Source of the DNA: Agelas oroides
Taxonomy: Eukaryota > Porifera > Demospongiae > Agelasida > Agelasidae
Direction: 5' to 3'
Length of the DNA stretch: 64,000 nucleotides
NCBI GenBank assembly: GCA_949130485.1
Contig: OX422199.1
Coordinates: forward strand, 4,264,402-4,328,401
Numbering within the stretch: the stretch's first letter is position 1; every line of letters starts with the position of its first letter. Of the stretch, positions 10,435 to 23,700 are shown piece by piece. The position numbers were made by a program, and so were the translations under genes. The notes under the pieces were generated by a model. The model was not told where the DNA came from, searched no databases, and saw only the letters and a program-made list of their open reading frames with translations.

Positions 10435-13400
10435 CTATAAACAGGCTTGCACGTGCTTCACAGTACCTCCGCGGAGATTAAAACGGCGTCATCAGGTAAA
10501 TCACGCACAAAAACAGGTTTGCAGCAACCTCACAGAGCCTCCACAGCGGTGAAAACTGCTTTCTCGATCCTCCCTGGCACTTAAACAAGCCTTACACGTG
10601 CTTCACAGCACTTCCTCTCAGGTTTGAAACGGCGCTATCAGGTCCTTCCAGCACACAAACAGGCTTCCACCAACCTCACAGGGCCTCCACAACGGTGAAA
10701 ACTGCTTTCTCGCTCTTCTTTGCCACCTGAACAGGCATGCATGTGCTTCACAGTACCTCCTTGGAGTTTAAAACGGCGTTATCAGGTCTTTCCCACACAT
10801 TAACAGGCTTGCACGAGCTTCAAAACTGCTTTCTCAATCATCTCTAGCACTTAAATAGGCCTGCACAGGCTTCACAGTACACACTCGGAGCTTAAAACGG
10901 CGTTATCAGGTCTTTCTCCCCCATAAACAGGCTCCCACCAACCACACAGCGCCTCCAAAGCGGTGGAAACTGCTTCCTCGCTTCCCTCTGGCATTTAAAC
11001 GACGCGATTCACAGCACTTCAAATATCGGGATTTCAAGCACATAAATAGGGTTGCACCAGCCTCATAGGACCTCCAAAGTGGTGAAAACTGACTTCTAGA
11101 TCGTCCCCAGGCCTCCACGTGCTTCACAGTACCTCCTAGGCGGATAAAACGGCGTTATCAGGTCTTACCCGCACATAAATAGGCTTCCACCAACCACTCA
11201 GGGTCTGCTTTCTCGATCTTCTGCACGTGCTTCACAGTACCTCCTCGGAGGTTAAAACGGCGTTATTTGGTCTTATCCGCACATAAACAGGCTTGCACCA
11301 ACCTCACAGGGCTTCCACAGTGGTGAAAACTGCTTTCTAAATCTTCCCTGCCACATAAACAGGCCTACACATGGTTCAAAGCACGCCCTAGCAGGTTAAA
11401 ACGGTGTTATAAGGTCTTTCCAGCTCACAAACAGGTTTGCACAAACCTCACAGGGCCTCAACAGCGATAAAAACTGCTTTCTCGATCCTCCTTGGCACTT
11501 AAACAAGCATACACGTGATTCACAGCACTTTGTCGGAGGTTCAAACAGCGCTATCAAGTCTTTCCCGCACATAAACAGGCTTACACCAACGGTGGAAACT
11601 GCTTTCTCGATCCTCCCTGGTACTTAACAAGCCGACATGTGCTTCACAGCACTTCCTCGGAGATTAAAACGATGTTATCAGGTCTTTCCCGCATATAAAC
11701 GTGCTTGCACCAATCTCACAAGGCCTCCAAAGCGGTGAAAACTGCTTTCTCGATCCCCTCTGGCATTTAAACAAACCTAGACGTCATGCACATCACTTCT
11801 TCGGGGGTTAAAACTGAAATATCGGGTTTTCAAGCACATAAATAGGCTTGCACAAGCCTCATAGGACGGCCAAAGTGGTGAGAAATGACTTCTAGATCTT
11901 CCCTGGCACTTAGACAGGCCTCAACGTGCTTCACAGTACCTCCCAGGAGGAAAAAACGGCGTTATCACGTCTTACCCGCACATAAACAGGCTTACACCAA
12001 CAACTCAGAGCCTCCACAGCGGTGAAAACTGCTTTCTTGATCTTCTCTGGCACCTGAACAGGCCTACACGTGTTTCACAGTACCTCCTTGGAAATTAAAA
12101 GGGCGTTATCAGGTCTTTCGCGCACATAAACAGGCATGCACTAAGCTCACACGGCCAGCACAACGGTGAAAACTGCTTCCTCGATCATCTCTGGCACTGA
12201 AACAGGCTTCCACGTGCTTCCCAGCACCGCCTAGGAGGTTAAAACGGCGTTATCAGCTTTATCCGCACATAAACAGGCTTCCACCAACCGCACAGGGCCT
12301 CCACAGCTGTGCAAACTGCTTTCTCGATCTTCTCTGCCACTTAAACAGGTTTCCACGTGCTTGACAGTACCTACTCGGAGGGTAAAACGGCAATATCAGG
12401 CTTTTCATGCACAAAAACAGTTATGCACCAACCTCACAGGGCCTCCACAACGGTGAAAACTGCTTTCTCGATCCTCCCTGGCACTTAAACAGGCCGACAC
12501 GTGTTTCACAGCATTTCCTCGGAGATTAAAACGGAGTTATCAGGTCTTCCTCGCACATGAACAGGCTTCCACCAACCACACAGGGCATGCACAGCTGTGC
12601 AAACTGCTTTCTCGGTCTTCTCTGCCACTTAAACAGGCCTCCACATGCTTCACAATACCTATTCGGAGGTTAAAACGGCGTTCTTAGGCCTTTCCCGCAT
12701 ATAAACAGGCTTTCACAAAAAAAAAAAAGGGCCTCCACAGCGGTGCAAACTGCTTTATAGATCTTCTCTGCCACTTAAACAGGCCTCCACGTGCTGCACA
12801 GCACCTACTCGGAGGTTTGAACGGCGATATCAGGCCTTTCCCGCATATAAACCGGCTTGCACCAACCTCACAGTGCCCCCACAACGGTGAAAACTGCTTT
12901 CTCGATCCTCCATGGCACTTAAACAAGCCGACACGTGCTTCACAGCACTTCGTTATCAGGTCTTTACCGCACATATACAGGGTTACACCTACCACACAGG
13001 GACTCCACAGCGGTGAAAACTGCTTTCTCGATATTCTCTGCCACTTAAACAGCACTGCACGTGCTTCACAGAACCTATACGGAGGTTAAAACGGCGTTAT
13101 CAGACCTTTCCCGCCTATAAACAGGCTTGCACCAAACTCACAGGGCCTCAACAACGGTGAAAACTGCTTTCTTGATCCTCCCTGGCACTTAAACAAGCTG
13201 ACACGTGCTTCACAGCACTTCCTAGGAGGTTAAAACGGCGTTATCAGGTCTTTCTCGCACCTAAACTGGCTTCCACCAACCACTCAGGGCATCCACAGCG
13301 GTGCAAACTGCTTTCTCGATCTTCTCTGCCACTTAAACAGGCCTCCACGTTATTCACAGAACCTACTCGGAAGTTGAAATGGAGTTATCTGGTCTTTACC

Positions 13401-16400
13401 GTATATAAACAGGCTTGTACCAACCGCACAGGGCCTCCACAGCGGTGAAAACTGCTTTCTTGATCTTCTCTGGCACCTGAACTGGCCTGCACGTGCTTCA
13501 CAGTACCTCCTTGGAGGTGAAAACGGCGTTATCAGGTATTTCGCGCACATAAAGGAGCTTGCACTAAGCTCACACGGTCAGCACAAAGGTGAAAACTGCT
13601 TCCTCGATCATCTCTGGCACTTAAACAGACCTCCACGCGATTCCCAGGAGGTCAAAACGGAGTTATCGGGTCCTTCGCGCACATAAACAAGCTTGCACTA
13701 AGCTCACACGGTCAGCACAACGGTGAAAACTGCTTCCTTGATCACCTCTGGCACTTAAAGAGGCCTCCACGTGCTTCCCAGCACCTCCTAGGAGGTTAAA
13801 ACGGGGTTATCAGGTCTTTCGCGCACATAAACAAGCTTGCACTAAGCTCACACGGTAAGCACAACGGTGAAAACTGCTTCCTCGATCATCTCTGGTACTT
13901 AAACAGGCCTCCACGTGCTTCCCAGCACCTCCTAAGAGGTTAAAACGGCGTTATCAGGTTTTTCCAGGACATAAACAAGGTTCCACCAACCACACAGAGA
14001 CTCCACAGCTGTGCAAACTGCTTTCTCGATCTTCTCTGCCATTTAAACAGGCCACCACGTGCTTCACAGTACCTACTCGGAGGTTAAGACGGCGTTATCA
14101 GGCCATTCCCGCCTATAAACCGGCTTCCACCAACAACACAGGGCCTCCACAGCGTTACAAACTTCTTTCTCGATCTTCTCTGCCACTTAAACAGGCCTCC
14201 ACGTACTGCACAGTACCTCCTTGGAGGTTAAAACAGCGTTATCAAGTCTTTCGCGCATATAAACAAGCTTGCACTAAGCTCACGCGGCCAGCACAACGGT
14301 GAAAACTGCTTTCTCGATCATCTCTGACACTTAAACTGGCCTCCACGTGCTTCACAGTACCTAGTCGGAGGTTAAAACGGCGTTATCAGGCCTTTCCCGC
14401 CTATAAACAGGCTTGCAACAACCTCACAGGGCCTCCTCAGCTATGAAAACTGCTTTCTCGATCCTCCCTGGCACTTAAACAAGCCGGCACGCGCTTCAGA
14501 TACCTACTAGCAGGTTAAAACGGCGTTATCAGCATATAAACATGCTTGCACCAACCTCACAGGACCTCTAAAGCGGTGAAAACTGATTTCTCGATCCTCC
14601 CTGGCACTTAAACAAGCATACACCTGATTCACAGCACTTCCTCTGAGGTTAAAACGGCGCTACCAGGTCTTTCCCGCACATAAACCGGCTTCCATCAACC
14701 ACACAGAGCCTCCACAGCTGTGCAAACTGCTTTCTCGATCTTCTCTGCCATTTAAGCAGGCCTCCACGTGCTTCACAGTACCTACGCGGAGTGTAAAACG
14801 GCTTTATCAGGCCTTTCCCGCCAATAAACAGGCTTCCACCAACAACACAGGGCTTCCACAGCGGTGCAAACTGCTTTCTCGATCTTCTCTGCCACTTAGA
14901 CAGGCTTCCACGTGCAGCACAGTACCTCCTTTGAGGTTAAAACTGTGTTATCAGGTCTTTCGCGCATATAAACAAGCTTACACTAAGTTCACGCGGCGAG
15001 CACAACGGTGAAAACCGCTTTCTCAATCCGCAGTGGCACTTAAACAAGCCGACACGTGCTCCACAGCACTTCCTCGGAGGTTAAAACGGCGTTATCAAGT
15101 CCTTCCGGCAAATAAACAGGCTTCCACCAACCACACAGGGCCTCCACAGCTGTGCAAACTGCTTTCTCGATCTTCCCTGCCACTTAAACAGGCCTACACG
15201 TGCTTCACAGTACCTACTCGGAGGTTAAAACGGCATTATCAGTGCTTTCCCGCATATAAACAGGCTTCCACCAACAACACAGGGCCTCCACAGCAGTGCA
15301 AACTGCTTTCTCGATCTTCTCTGCCACTTAAACAGACCTCCACGTGTTGCACAGTACCTCCCTTTAGGTTAAAACGGCGTTATCAGGTCTTTCGCGCATA
15401 TAAACAAGCTTGAACTAAGCTCACGCGGCCAGAACAACCGTGAAAACTGCTTTCTCGATCATCTCTGGCACTTACACAGGCCTCCACGTGCTTCCCAGCA
15501 CCTCCTAGGAGGTTAAAACGGCGTTATCAGGTTCTTCCAGCACATAAACAGGCTTCCACCTCCCACACTGGGCGTCCACAGTGGTGAAAACTGCTTTCTC
15601 GATCTTCTCTGACACTTAAACAGGCCTACACGTGCTTCAAAGTACCTACTAGGTGGTTAAAACGTCGTTATCAGCATATAAACAGGCTTGCACCAACCTC
15701 ACAGGGCCTCCAAAGTGGTGAAAACTGCTTTCTCGATCCTCCCTGGCACTTAAACAAGCATACACGTTATTCACAGCACTTCCTCGGAGGTTAAAACGGC
15801 GCTATCACGTCTTTCCCGCACATAAACAGGCTTCCACCCACCACACAGAGCCTCCAAAACGGTGAAAACTGCTTTGCTGATCTTGTTTTGGACTTAAAAA
15901 GCCTTCACGTGCTTAACAATACCTACTCGGAGGTTAAAATTGAGTTATCAGGTCTTTCCCGCATATAAACAGGGTTCCACCAAACTCACAGGGCCTTCAA
16001 ACCGGTGAAAACTGCTTTCTCGATCCTCCCTGGCACTTAAACAAGCATACGCGTGATTCACAGCACTTCCTCGGAGGTTAAAACCGCGTTATAAGGTCTT
16101 TCCCGCACATAAACACGCTTCCAACCACCACACAGAGCCTCCAAAACGGTGACAACTGCTTTCTCGCTGTTCTTTGCGACTTAAACAGCCTTCACGTGCT
16201 TCACAGTACTTACTCGGAGGTTAAAATGGAGTTATCAGGTTTTTACGCATATAAACAGGCTTGCACCAACTTCACAGGGCCTCCACAATGGTGAAAACTG
16301 CTTTCTTGATCTTCTCTGGCACCTGAACAGGTCTGCACGTGCTTCACAGTACCTCCTTGGAGGTTAAAACGGCGTTATCATGTCTTTCGCGCACATAAAC

Positions 16401-19400
16401 AAGCTTGCACTCAGCTCACACTGCCAGCACAACGGTGAAAACTGCTTTATCGATCATCTCTGGCACTTAAACAGGCCTCCACGTGCTTCCCAGCACCGCC
16501 TAGGAGGTTAAAACGTCGTTATCAGGTCTTTCTCGCACATAAACCGGCTTCCACCATCCGCACAAGGCCTCCACAGCTGTGCAAACTGCTTTCTCGATGT
16601 TCTCTGCCACTTAAACAGGCTTCCACGTGCTTCACAGTACCTACTCGGAGGTTAAAACGGCGTTATCAGGCTTTTCCCGCCTATAAACAGGCTTCCACCA
16701 ACAACACAGGGCCTCCACAGCAGTGAAAACTGCTTTCTCGATCTTCTCTGCCACTTAAACAGGCTTCCACGTGCTGCACAGTACTTCCTTGGAGGTTAAA
16801 ACGGCGTTATCAGGTCTTTCGCGCATATAAACAAGGTTGCACTAAGCTTACACGGCCAGCACAACGGTGAAAACTGCTTTCTCGATCATCTCTGGCACTT
16901 AAACAGGCCTCCACGTGCTTCCCAGCACTTCCTAGGAGGTTAGAACTGCGTTATCGGGTCCTTCCAGCACATAAACAGGCTTCCACCTCCCACACAGGGC
17001 TTCCACAGCGGTGAAAACCGCTTTTTCGACCTTCTCTGCCACATAAACCGGCCGGCACGTGCTTCAGAGTACCTACTAGGAAGTTAAAACGGCGTTATCA
17101 GCATATAAACAGGCTTGCACCAAGCTCACAGGGCCTCCAAAGCGGTGAAAACTGCTTTCTCGATCCTCCTTGGCACTTAAACAAGCATACACGTGATTCA
17201 CAGCACTTCCTCGGAGGTGAAAACGGCGCTATCAGGTTTTCCCGCACATAAACAGGCTTCCACCAACCACACAGGGGCTCCAAAACGGTGAAAACTGCTT
17301 TCTCGCTCTTCTTGCCATTTAAAGAGCCTTCACGTGCTTCACAGTACCTACTCGGAGGTTAAATGGAGTTATCAAGTCTTTCCCGCATATAAACATGCAG
17401 GCTTGCACCAACCTCACAGGGCTTCCACAGCGGTGAAAACTGCTTTCTTGATCTTCACTGGCACCTGAACAGGCCTGCACGTGCTTCACAGAACTTACAT
17501 GGAGGTTAAAACGGCGTTATCAGGTCTTTCGAGCACATAAACAAACTTACACTAAGCTAAAATGGCCAGCACAACGGTGAAAACTGCTTCCTCGATCATC
17601 TCTGGCACTTAAACAGGCCTCCACATGCTTCTCAGCACCTCCTAGGAGGTTAAAACGGCGTTATCAGGTCTTTCCCGCACATAAACATGCTTCCACCATT
17701 CACACAGGATCTCCACAGCGGTGAAATCTGCTTTCTCGATTCTCCCTGGTACTTAAACAAGCATACACGTGATTCACAGCACTTCCTCGGAGGTTAAAAC
17801 GGCGCTATCAAGTCTTTCTTGCACATAAATAGGCTTCCACCAACCACACAGTGCCTCCAAAACGGTGAAAACTGCTTTCTCGATCTTCTTTGCCACTTAA
17901 AGGGCCTTCACGTGCTTCACAGTACCTACTCGGGGGTTAAATGGAGTTATCAGGTCTTTCCCGCATATAAACAGGCTTCCACTAAACTCACAGGGCCTCC
18001 AATGCGGTGAAAACTGCTTTCTCGATCCTCCCTGGCACTTAAACAAGTATACACGTGATTCACAGCACTTCCTCGGAGGTTAAAACGGTGTGATCAGGTC
18101 TTTCCCGCACATAAACAGGCTTCCACCAACCGCTCATGGCCTCCACAGCGGTGCAAACTGCTTTCTCGATCTTCTCTGCCACTTAAACAGGCCTTCACGT
18201 GCTTCACAGTACCTACTCGGAGGTTAAAACGGCGTTATCAGGCCTTTCCCGCCTATAAACAGGCTTGCACCAACCTCACAGGGCCTCCACAACGGTGAAA
18301 ACTGCTTTCTCGATCCTCCCTGGCACTTAAACAAGCCGACACGTGCTTCACAGCACTTCCTAGGAGGTTAAAACGGCGTTATCAGATTTTCCCGCACATT
18401 AACTGGCTTCCACCAACCACTCAGGGCCTCCACAGCGGTGCAAACTGCTTTCTCGATCTTCTCTGCCACTTTAACAGGCCTCCACGTGCTTCACAGAACC
18501 TACTCGGAGGGGATCTCCACATAAACAAGCTTGCACTAAGCTCACACGGTCAGCACAACGGTGAAAACTGCTTCCTCGATCATCTCTGGCACTTTAAAAG
18601 GCCTCCTCGTGCTTCCCAGCACCTCCTAGGAGGTTAAAACGGCGTTATCAGGCCTTTCCCGCTCATAAACAGGCTTCCACCATCCAAACAGAGCCTCAAC
18701 AGCTGTGCAAACCATAGGATACCCTCAACAGCTATGCAAACTGCTTTCTCGATCTTCTCTGGCACCTGAACAGGCCTGCATGTGCTGCATAGAACCTCCT
18801 TGGAGGTTAAAACGGCGTTATCAGGTCTTTCGAGCACATAAACAAACTTACACTAAGCTAAAATGGCCAGCACAACGGTAAAAACTGCTTCCTCGATCAT
18901 CTCTGGCACTTAAACAGGCCTCCACATGCTTCCCAGCACCTCCTAGGAGGTTAAAAGGGCGTTATCAGGTCTTTCCCGCACATAAACATGCTTCCACCAA
19001 ACACACAGGGCCTCCACAGAGGTGCAAACTGCTTTCTCGATTCTCCCTGGCACTTAAGCAAGTATACACGTGATTCACAGCACTTCCTCGGAGGTTAAAA
19101 CGGCGTGCTCAGGTCTTTCCCGCACATAAACAGGCTTCCACCAACCACATAGTGCCTCCACAGCTGTGCAAACTGCTTTCTCGATCTTCTTTGCCGCTTA
19201 AACAGCGTTCACGTGCTTCACAGTACCTACTCGGAGGATAAAACGGCGTTCTAAGGCCTTTCCCACCTATAAACAGGCTTCCACCAACAACACAGGGCCT
19301 CCACAGCGATGCAAACTGCTTTCTCGATCTTCTGTGCCACTTAAACCGGTCTCAACGTTCTGCACAGTACCTACTCGGAGGTTAAAACGGCGTTATCAGG

Positions 19401-19579
19401 CCTTTCCAGCACATAAACAGGCTTGCACCAACCTCACAGGGCCTCCACAACGGTGAAAACTGCTTTATCGATCCTCCCTGGCACTTAAAAAAGCCGACAA
19501 GTGCTCCACAGCACTTCCTCGGAGGTTAAAATGGAGTTATCAGGTCTTTCCCGCATATAAACAGGCTTGCACCAACAAC
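10435..19579. repeat. 144-bp satellite array, left block
   Basis: The repeat unit is about 144 bp; for example the GGAGGTTAAAACGG block occurs at 13081 and again at 13225. Each unit carries, in order, GGAGGTTAAAACGGCGTTAT, a CTTTCCCGC block, ATAAACAGGCTT, CTCACAGGGCCTCCA, GGTGAAAACTGCTTTCTCGA, GGCACTTAAACAGG and a CACGTG block. About 63 units are present with mostly substitutions and a few 10-12 bp deletions (units reading ATCAGCATATAAAC). Variant types recur in a set order, which indicates higher-order repeats. The left border at about 10435 is abrupt. The right border is the insertion point of the 17-kb element. It is non-coding. Confidence 0.97.
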
Positions 19580-19604
19580 CACTTGAGGCACAATATAAGA
19601 CCAC

Positions 19605-19712
19605 TTGGTTAACACTACTTGCAGTAGCAGGGTAGTGAGGTAGTATTAGTACTCACCGTAAACTGTATACTCGCCACCGTAGAGTAATGCGGTAGTGAGG
19701 TAGTAGCTTGGA
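19605..19712 (+). repeat. Left subterminal GTAGTGAGGTAG motifs of the giant element
   Basis: Two copies of GTAGTGAGGTAGTA occur here (about 19633 and 19691), next to ACTACTTGCAGTAGCAGGG. The same motif in the opposite orientation forms the large minisatellite near the right end of the block. Subterminal inverted motifs often bind transposase; that role here is inferred. Confidence 0.6.
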
Positions 19713-20489
19713 TAGTATAGTCATCGTCAACTAAATTTACCCTGTATTTCGCTCTCTTTTTCACAGGTGCCGTGTACTTCCACAATTACGACCTATAACT
19801 TGTGCAGCAGTGACTTCATCCAGACGCAAAGCGCCTCGCACTGTTCTACGAGCCATTCGGACTTTGTCTTAGATAACAGCAGAATTAATAATTATTAATA
19901 ACTATTAACGGTCATGTGATGTAAACAATGTGGTGAAAAACAGTTACTGCAATTAAGGGCTGTATGAGACAAAGTGGACACAGGTACTAGTTAACAATGT
20001 TTATTCTACAATGCAACCTGTAGTATTAGTGCAGCATAATAACAGCAATGTGTTTATGTTTTCCTCAGCCAGACTCTCAATGCAGCTGACAGTCCAGTCA
20101 AATTCCCATCATGCTAGGGTGTAACTTGCACAAACAGCGGTAGAGTAGCAAACGAAGTGATATCAACATACTTAAGATGTCCAGCCAATTAGATTCATCA
20201 AAATTCCACAGAGGTGGCAGGAAGTGCATGCTTTGAGGAATACTGAGAAGGCAACTGCAAGCATTTTTTGATATCACATTTGTTAATCACCCAATCAATA
20301 CACTAAGAAATTGTTGGCATGTTAAGCATGATATGATGATAGATTGACCAGACTCCCCTCATTGAGAGTCTGGCCCATGAGACTAACACTGCATATAGAT
20401 AATAAACATGACACTAGTCCAAGATAAGATAAGAGATAAGAAGATGACTCTATGGATCTACCTACTATACAACTAACATATCAGTTCCT
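19713..20489. other. 3' flank of the ATPase-PHD gene
   Basis: No coding sequence is apparent. On the minus strand an AATAAA polyadenylation signal (TTTATT on the plus strand at 20000-20005) lies about 0.5 kb after the stop codon. At 20346-20386 there is a decayed end of the TAGTCTC element family. Confidence 0.4.
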
Positions 20490-20737
20490 TCATGTGCATG
20501 ATCCAGGGCATGCAAACTCGATCTTGGCTGCTTCGTCAGCATTTGTGCCCACACACTCATAGTGGTACCACTGGTCGCATAAGTCGCATTGAATCATCTG
20601 ATTTTGCCACTTCCGAACTATCTTTTTGCAACTTCCACACACTTCTTTAGGCTTTATCTTGTTGCGTTTACGCTTTGGTTCAGGCTCAGAATTTGACACA
20701 ACTGTCAGCGCCCTCTTCAGTTGGGCTGTTACTACAC
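20490..20737 (-). CDS. Last exon of the ATPase-PHD gene: PHD zinc finger
   Basis: After an ACATACAG acceptor the exon encodes a basic stretch (PKRKRNKIKPK, a likely nuclear signal) and then a PHD finger: CGSCKK, CDLCDQWYHYEC and CPGSC at the end. The cysteines and histidine follow the Cys4-His-Cys3 pattern, with the last pair near the C terminus. The DQWYH core is typical. PHD fingers bind histone tails; the target here cannot be told from sequence. Confidence 0.85.
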
Positions 20738-23700
20738 CTGTATGTGGCGAGAGTATGATAGCATGGGTATGGGAAATGCACATTGTTTAGTGGTAGTCGT
20801 TGCCTAGCACCATGTCCTTCTGTTTTAAGTGTTATGGCAAAGATATAGGGCACATTAGATGGCAGGCTTTTAGTAAATATAGCATAACCATGCTGACTGC
20901 ATGTTCCAACCATACAAAAACTTGTATTCTGAATTCTAAAGCGGTGGACCATCTATAAAAATTGATGATGAATTCAGAGTCTTGATTAAAATACTTGACT
21001 AAGTCAGGATTTTAGCTCGCTTACCTGTAGTTTTAAGATTTGTCCGTGTTGTTGTAGCTGAAAAACAGAAGGAAACATTTACCATGAAGCAGCATTTTTC
21101 TTACTTTGATTGCTAAATGTTTGCTAAATGTTTTAACCTATGAATACTGTGTAATCATTGGATGGCTTCATAGCAACCACATGATAGCCTACATGTTCCA
21201 GAAATGACTTGCACTAGCTGCACATGCTGAAGAAGTTTGTCTGAAGTTACATATGTACCTAAAGGTTGGCGATTTGATGCTGTAGACCACACATAAGACA
21301 ACCTTGACTGAGGTGTCTTCAACTGAGGAGCATTAGACACTTTGCTACCTGTTGCCACCACTCTGAGATCTGTCATACCACAGTCGGTCAGACTGGGATC
21401 AGCCAGATTGGAAATGGAATTGGAAATGGTCGCACCACAGTTGGTCTGACTGGAATCAGTCGGGTTGGAATTGGAATTGGAATTGGTTACACCGCGGTTG
21501 GTCGAACTGGAATCAGTTGGGTTGGAATTGGAATCGGTTACACCGCAGTTGGTCAGACTGGAATCAGTTGGGTTGGAATTGGAATCAGTTACACCGCAGT
21601 TGGTCAGACTGGAATCAGTCAGGTTGGAATTAGTAGTCAGATTGTAAATGGAATTTGTCGAACCAGAGTCGGTCAGATTAGAATCGGTCATGCTGGAGTT
21701 GTTCAGATTGGAATTGGTCATGGATGAGTCGGTCAGACTGGAATGTATCCCACCGGAATCGGCGTTGGTTACAGTTGTGCTGGAATCCGTCTCACTCATG
21801 CTGGAGTCAGTGAGCTCATCACAGTGTCCTGTGGCTGATTAAGATGAATGATTACTTAATGTACTTACTAATTTCTGCCCAGTGGTGGAAGCCCATAGCC
21901 TCCCTGCTTGTCAAATCCATGTCTGGTGGTTAGTAATTGAGATCTGGCTACAAATTGCAACAAATTAAGAATGTACATTTAACTTGAAATAAAGACTTTA
22001 TAGGTAGGTTTAAAGGGAATGGGAGGGGAGAAAACTATCTTGAAATAACCCATGATTGCAGAAAATGAAAAACCATGAGTCTAGTTAATTAATAACACTC
22101 ACCCCTATCCAATTTCTCCAGCACTTGATCTGGGAGGGAAGTGCGATAGATGTGGATTGCCTTGTGCTGAGTGCAATGCACGCTTTGCAAGGTTTTCGAA
22201 CTGGGAATAAATGTGAGGTCACTCAGATTTGTGAGAAACCACTGAGGCATACCAGCCTTGGCTCGAAACGAGCACAGCATACTCTCTCGAAAAGCTGCTT
22301 CGGTTATGTTTTTCCCTTTGTCATTCAGGATGCGACAAATGAGGGGGACTACTACCAAGACACACGGTTTCGGACTTGAGTCGCCAGGTGCAGTGCATGA
22401 GCGATCGGTCCTCATAAACTGTAGAACCTACATGTATAAAGATCATGAAGGTGCAGTACTGACATGATTATTTATTCTTTTTCACAAAAACACAGTCACT
22501 TGTTTCAAGGGCTAGTGTTGTTGTAAACCTTATAGCTGCACAGGATTCCATACAGATTGCAAGACTGTAGTGCACCTCAATGTGCATGTGTACCTTGGTC
22601 ACATTTTCTCCCTGCACAGCTGCCACAAGCATATCTGCGACTTCTTTTGCTGACATCTTTTCTCGTAATCCACGAAGACGATTGGCAGTCTCAGTCTGGT
22701 AGTTGAGGACAGACTGGTGAACGGTAGTCTCCACAAACTCCCAAACACTCTTCTCATGTTGGGATCTCCTGTTGACACTTTCCAACATCTTTAAGTGGAA
22801 GAAGTATTTTACTTAAAGTCAAAGTGAACTATCGTATTTCTTCGAATAGACGCCGCCCTTGAATAGTGGCCGCCCTCAAATAGTAGCCACACAATCCGAA
22901 GCTCTTGAACGAAATAAACGCCGCCCTCGAATAGTAGCCGCGGCTAGTAAACACAGCACACGCACACGTGTGCAAATGATTTCTGACGGCGGTCACCATG
23001 CTGGCGCTAGGACTGTTTGTGTTGTACGAGTCGTTCCCATGGCTTACAGCAGGACTGAGAGGCTGCGCGTACTACTAACAGTGTCTAGTAACTGTCACTG
23101 TCTCACTCGTTCGTAGCCTATCCAGCCGTCGTTGATGTCTCCAGGCTTTCCAAAGAAATAAACGTCGCCCTCGAATAGTAGCCGCACAAAATGAGCAGCA
23201 GAATAAATAGTAGCCGCGGCGTCTGATCGAAGAAATACAGTATGTGACTGGCATGCAAAATCTTTTGCCTAATGTTACTTGAGCAACCAACTTGGAGAGT
23301 CATTCTACAGTTAAGTACAATCAGTAAGCTGGACTACTTGAATAGCCACTGGAATGGACTGTTGCATTGATCTTTTTGCACTAAATCCAATGAAGCCATG
23401 GTAAGGTTGGATCCCACCCTCCAAGTAGCTGTGCAGACTATTGAGCTGAGCAACTAAGGCTTTAGTAGGTGTAAGGTGATATTAGCACTACATTACTAGC
23501 TTGTTCCTAGGCTCCCACCACTGCAAAAAAGCGGGCTGGTACATTTCAGCATGGAAGAAACATCAATTCTGGACCTGGAGCCTGAGACAACAAGGAAAAT
23601 CTGGTAGCCTACCCCCTGGATGTAGCTAGTTGGGGGCAAGTCACATCTGCTTATGTAGCTTGATTTCACACTTGTGGTAATCACACCACATCTGGTGGAA

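Noticed and set aside
12716-12730. Poly-A run in the satellite as a retroelement tail
   Set aside because: It replaces a few bases of one monomer without any inserted sequence, so it is a local expansion.
10906-18837. Many 60-126 codon frames in the left satellite block
   Set aside because: They are translations of the 144-bp monomer in several frames on both strands, and their products repeat every 48 residues.
21465-21842. Plus-strand frames of Glu/Leu/Val repeats
   Set aside because: They are the complement of the Ser/Thr/Asn exon of the minus-strand gene.
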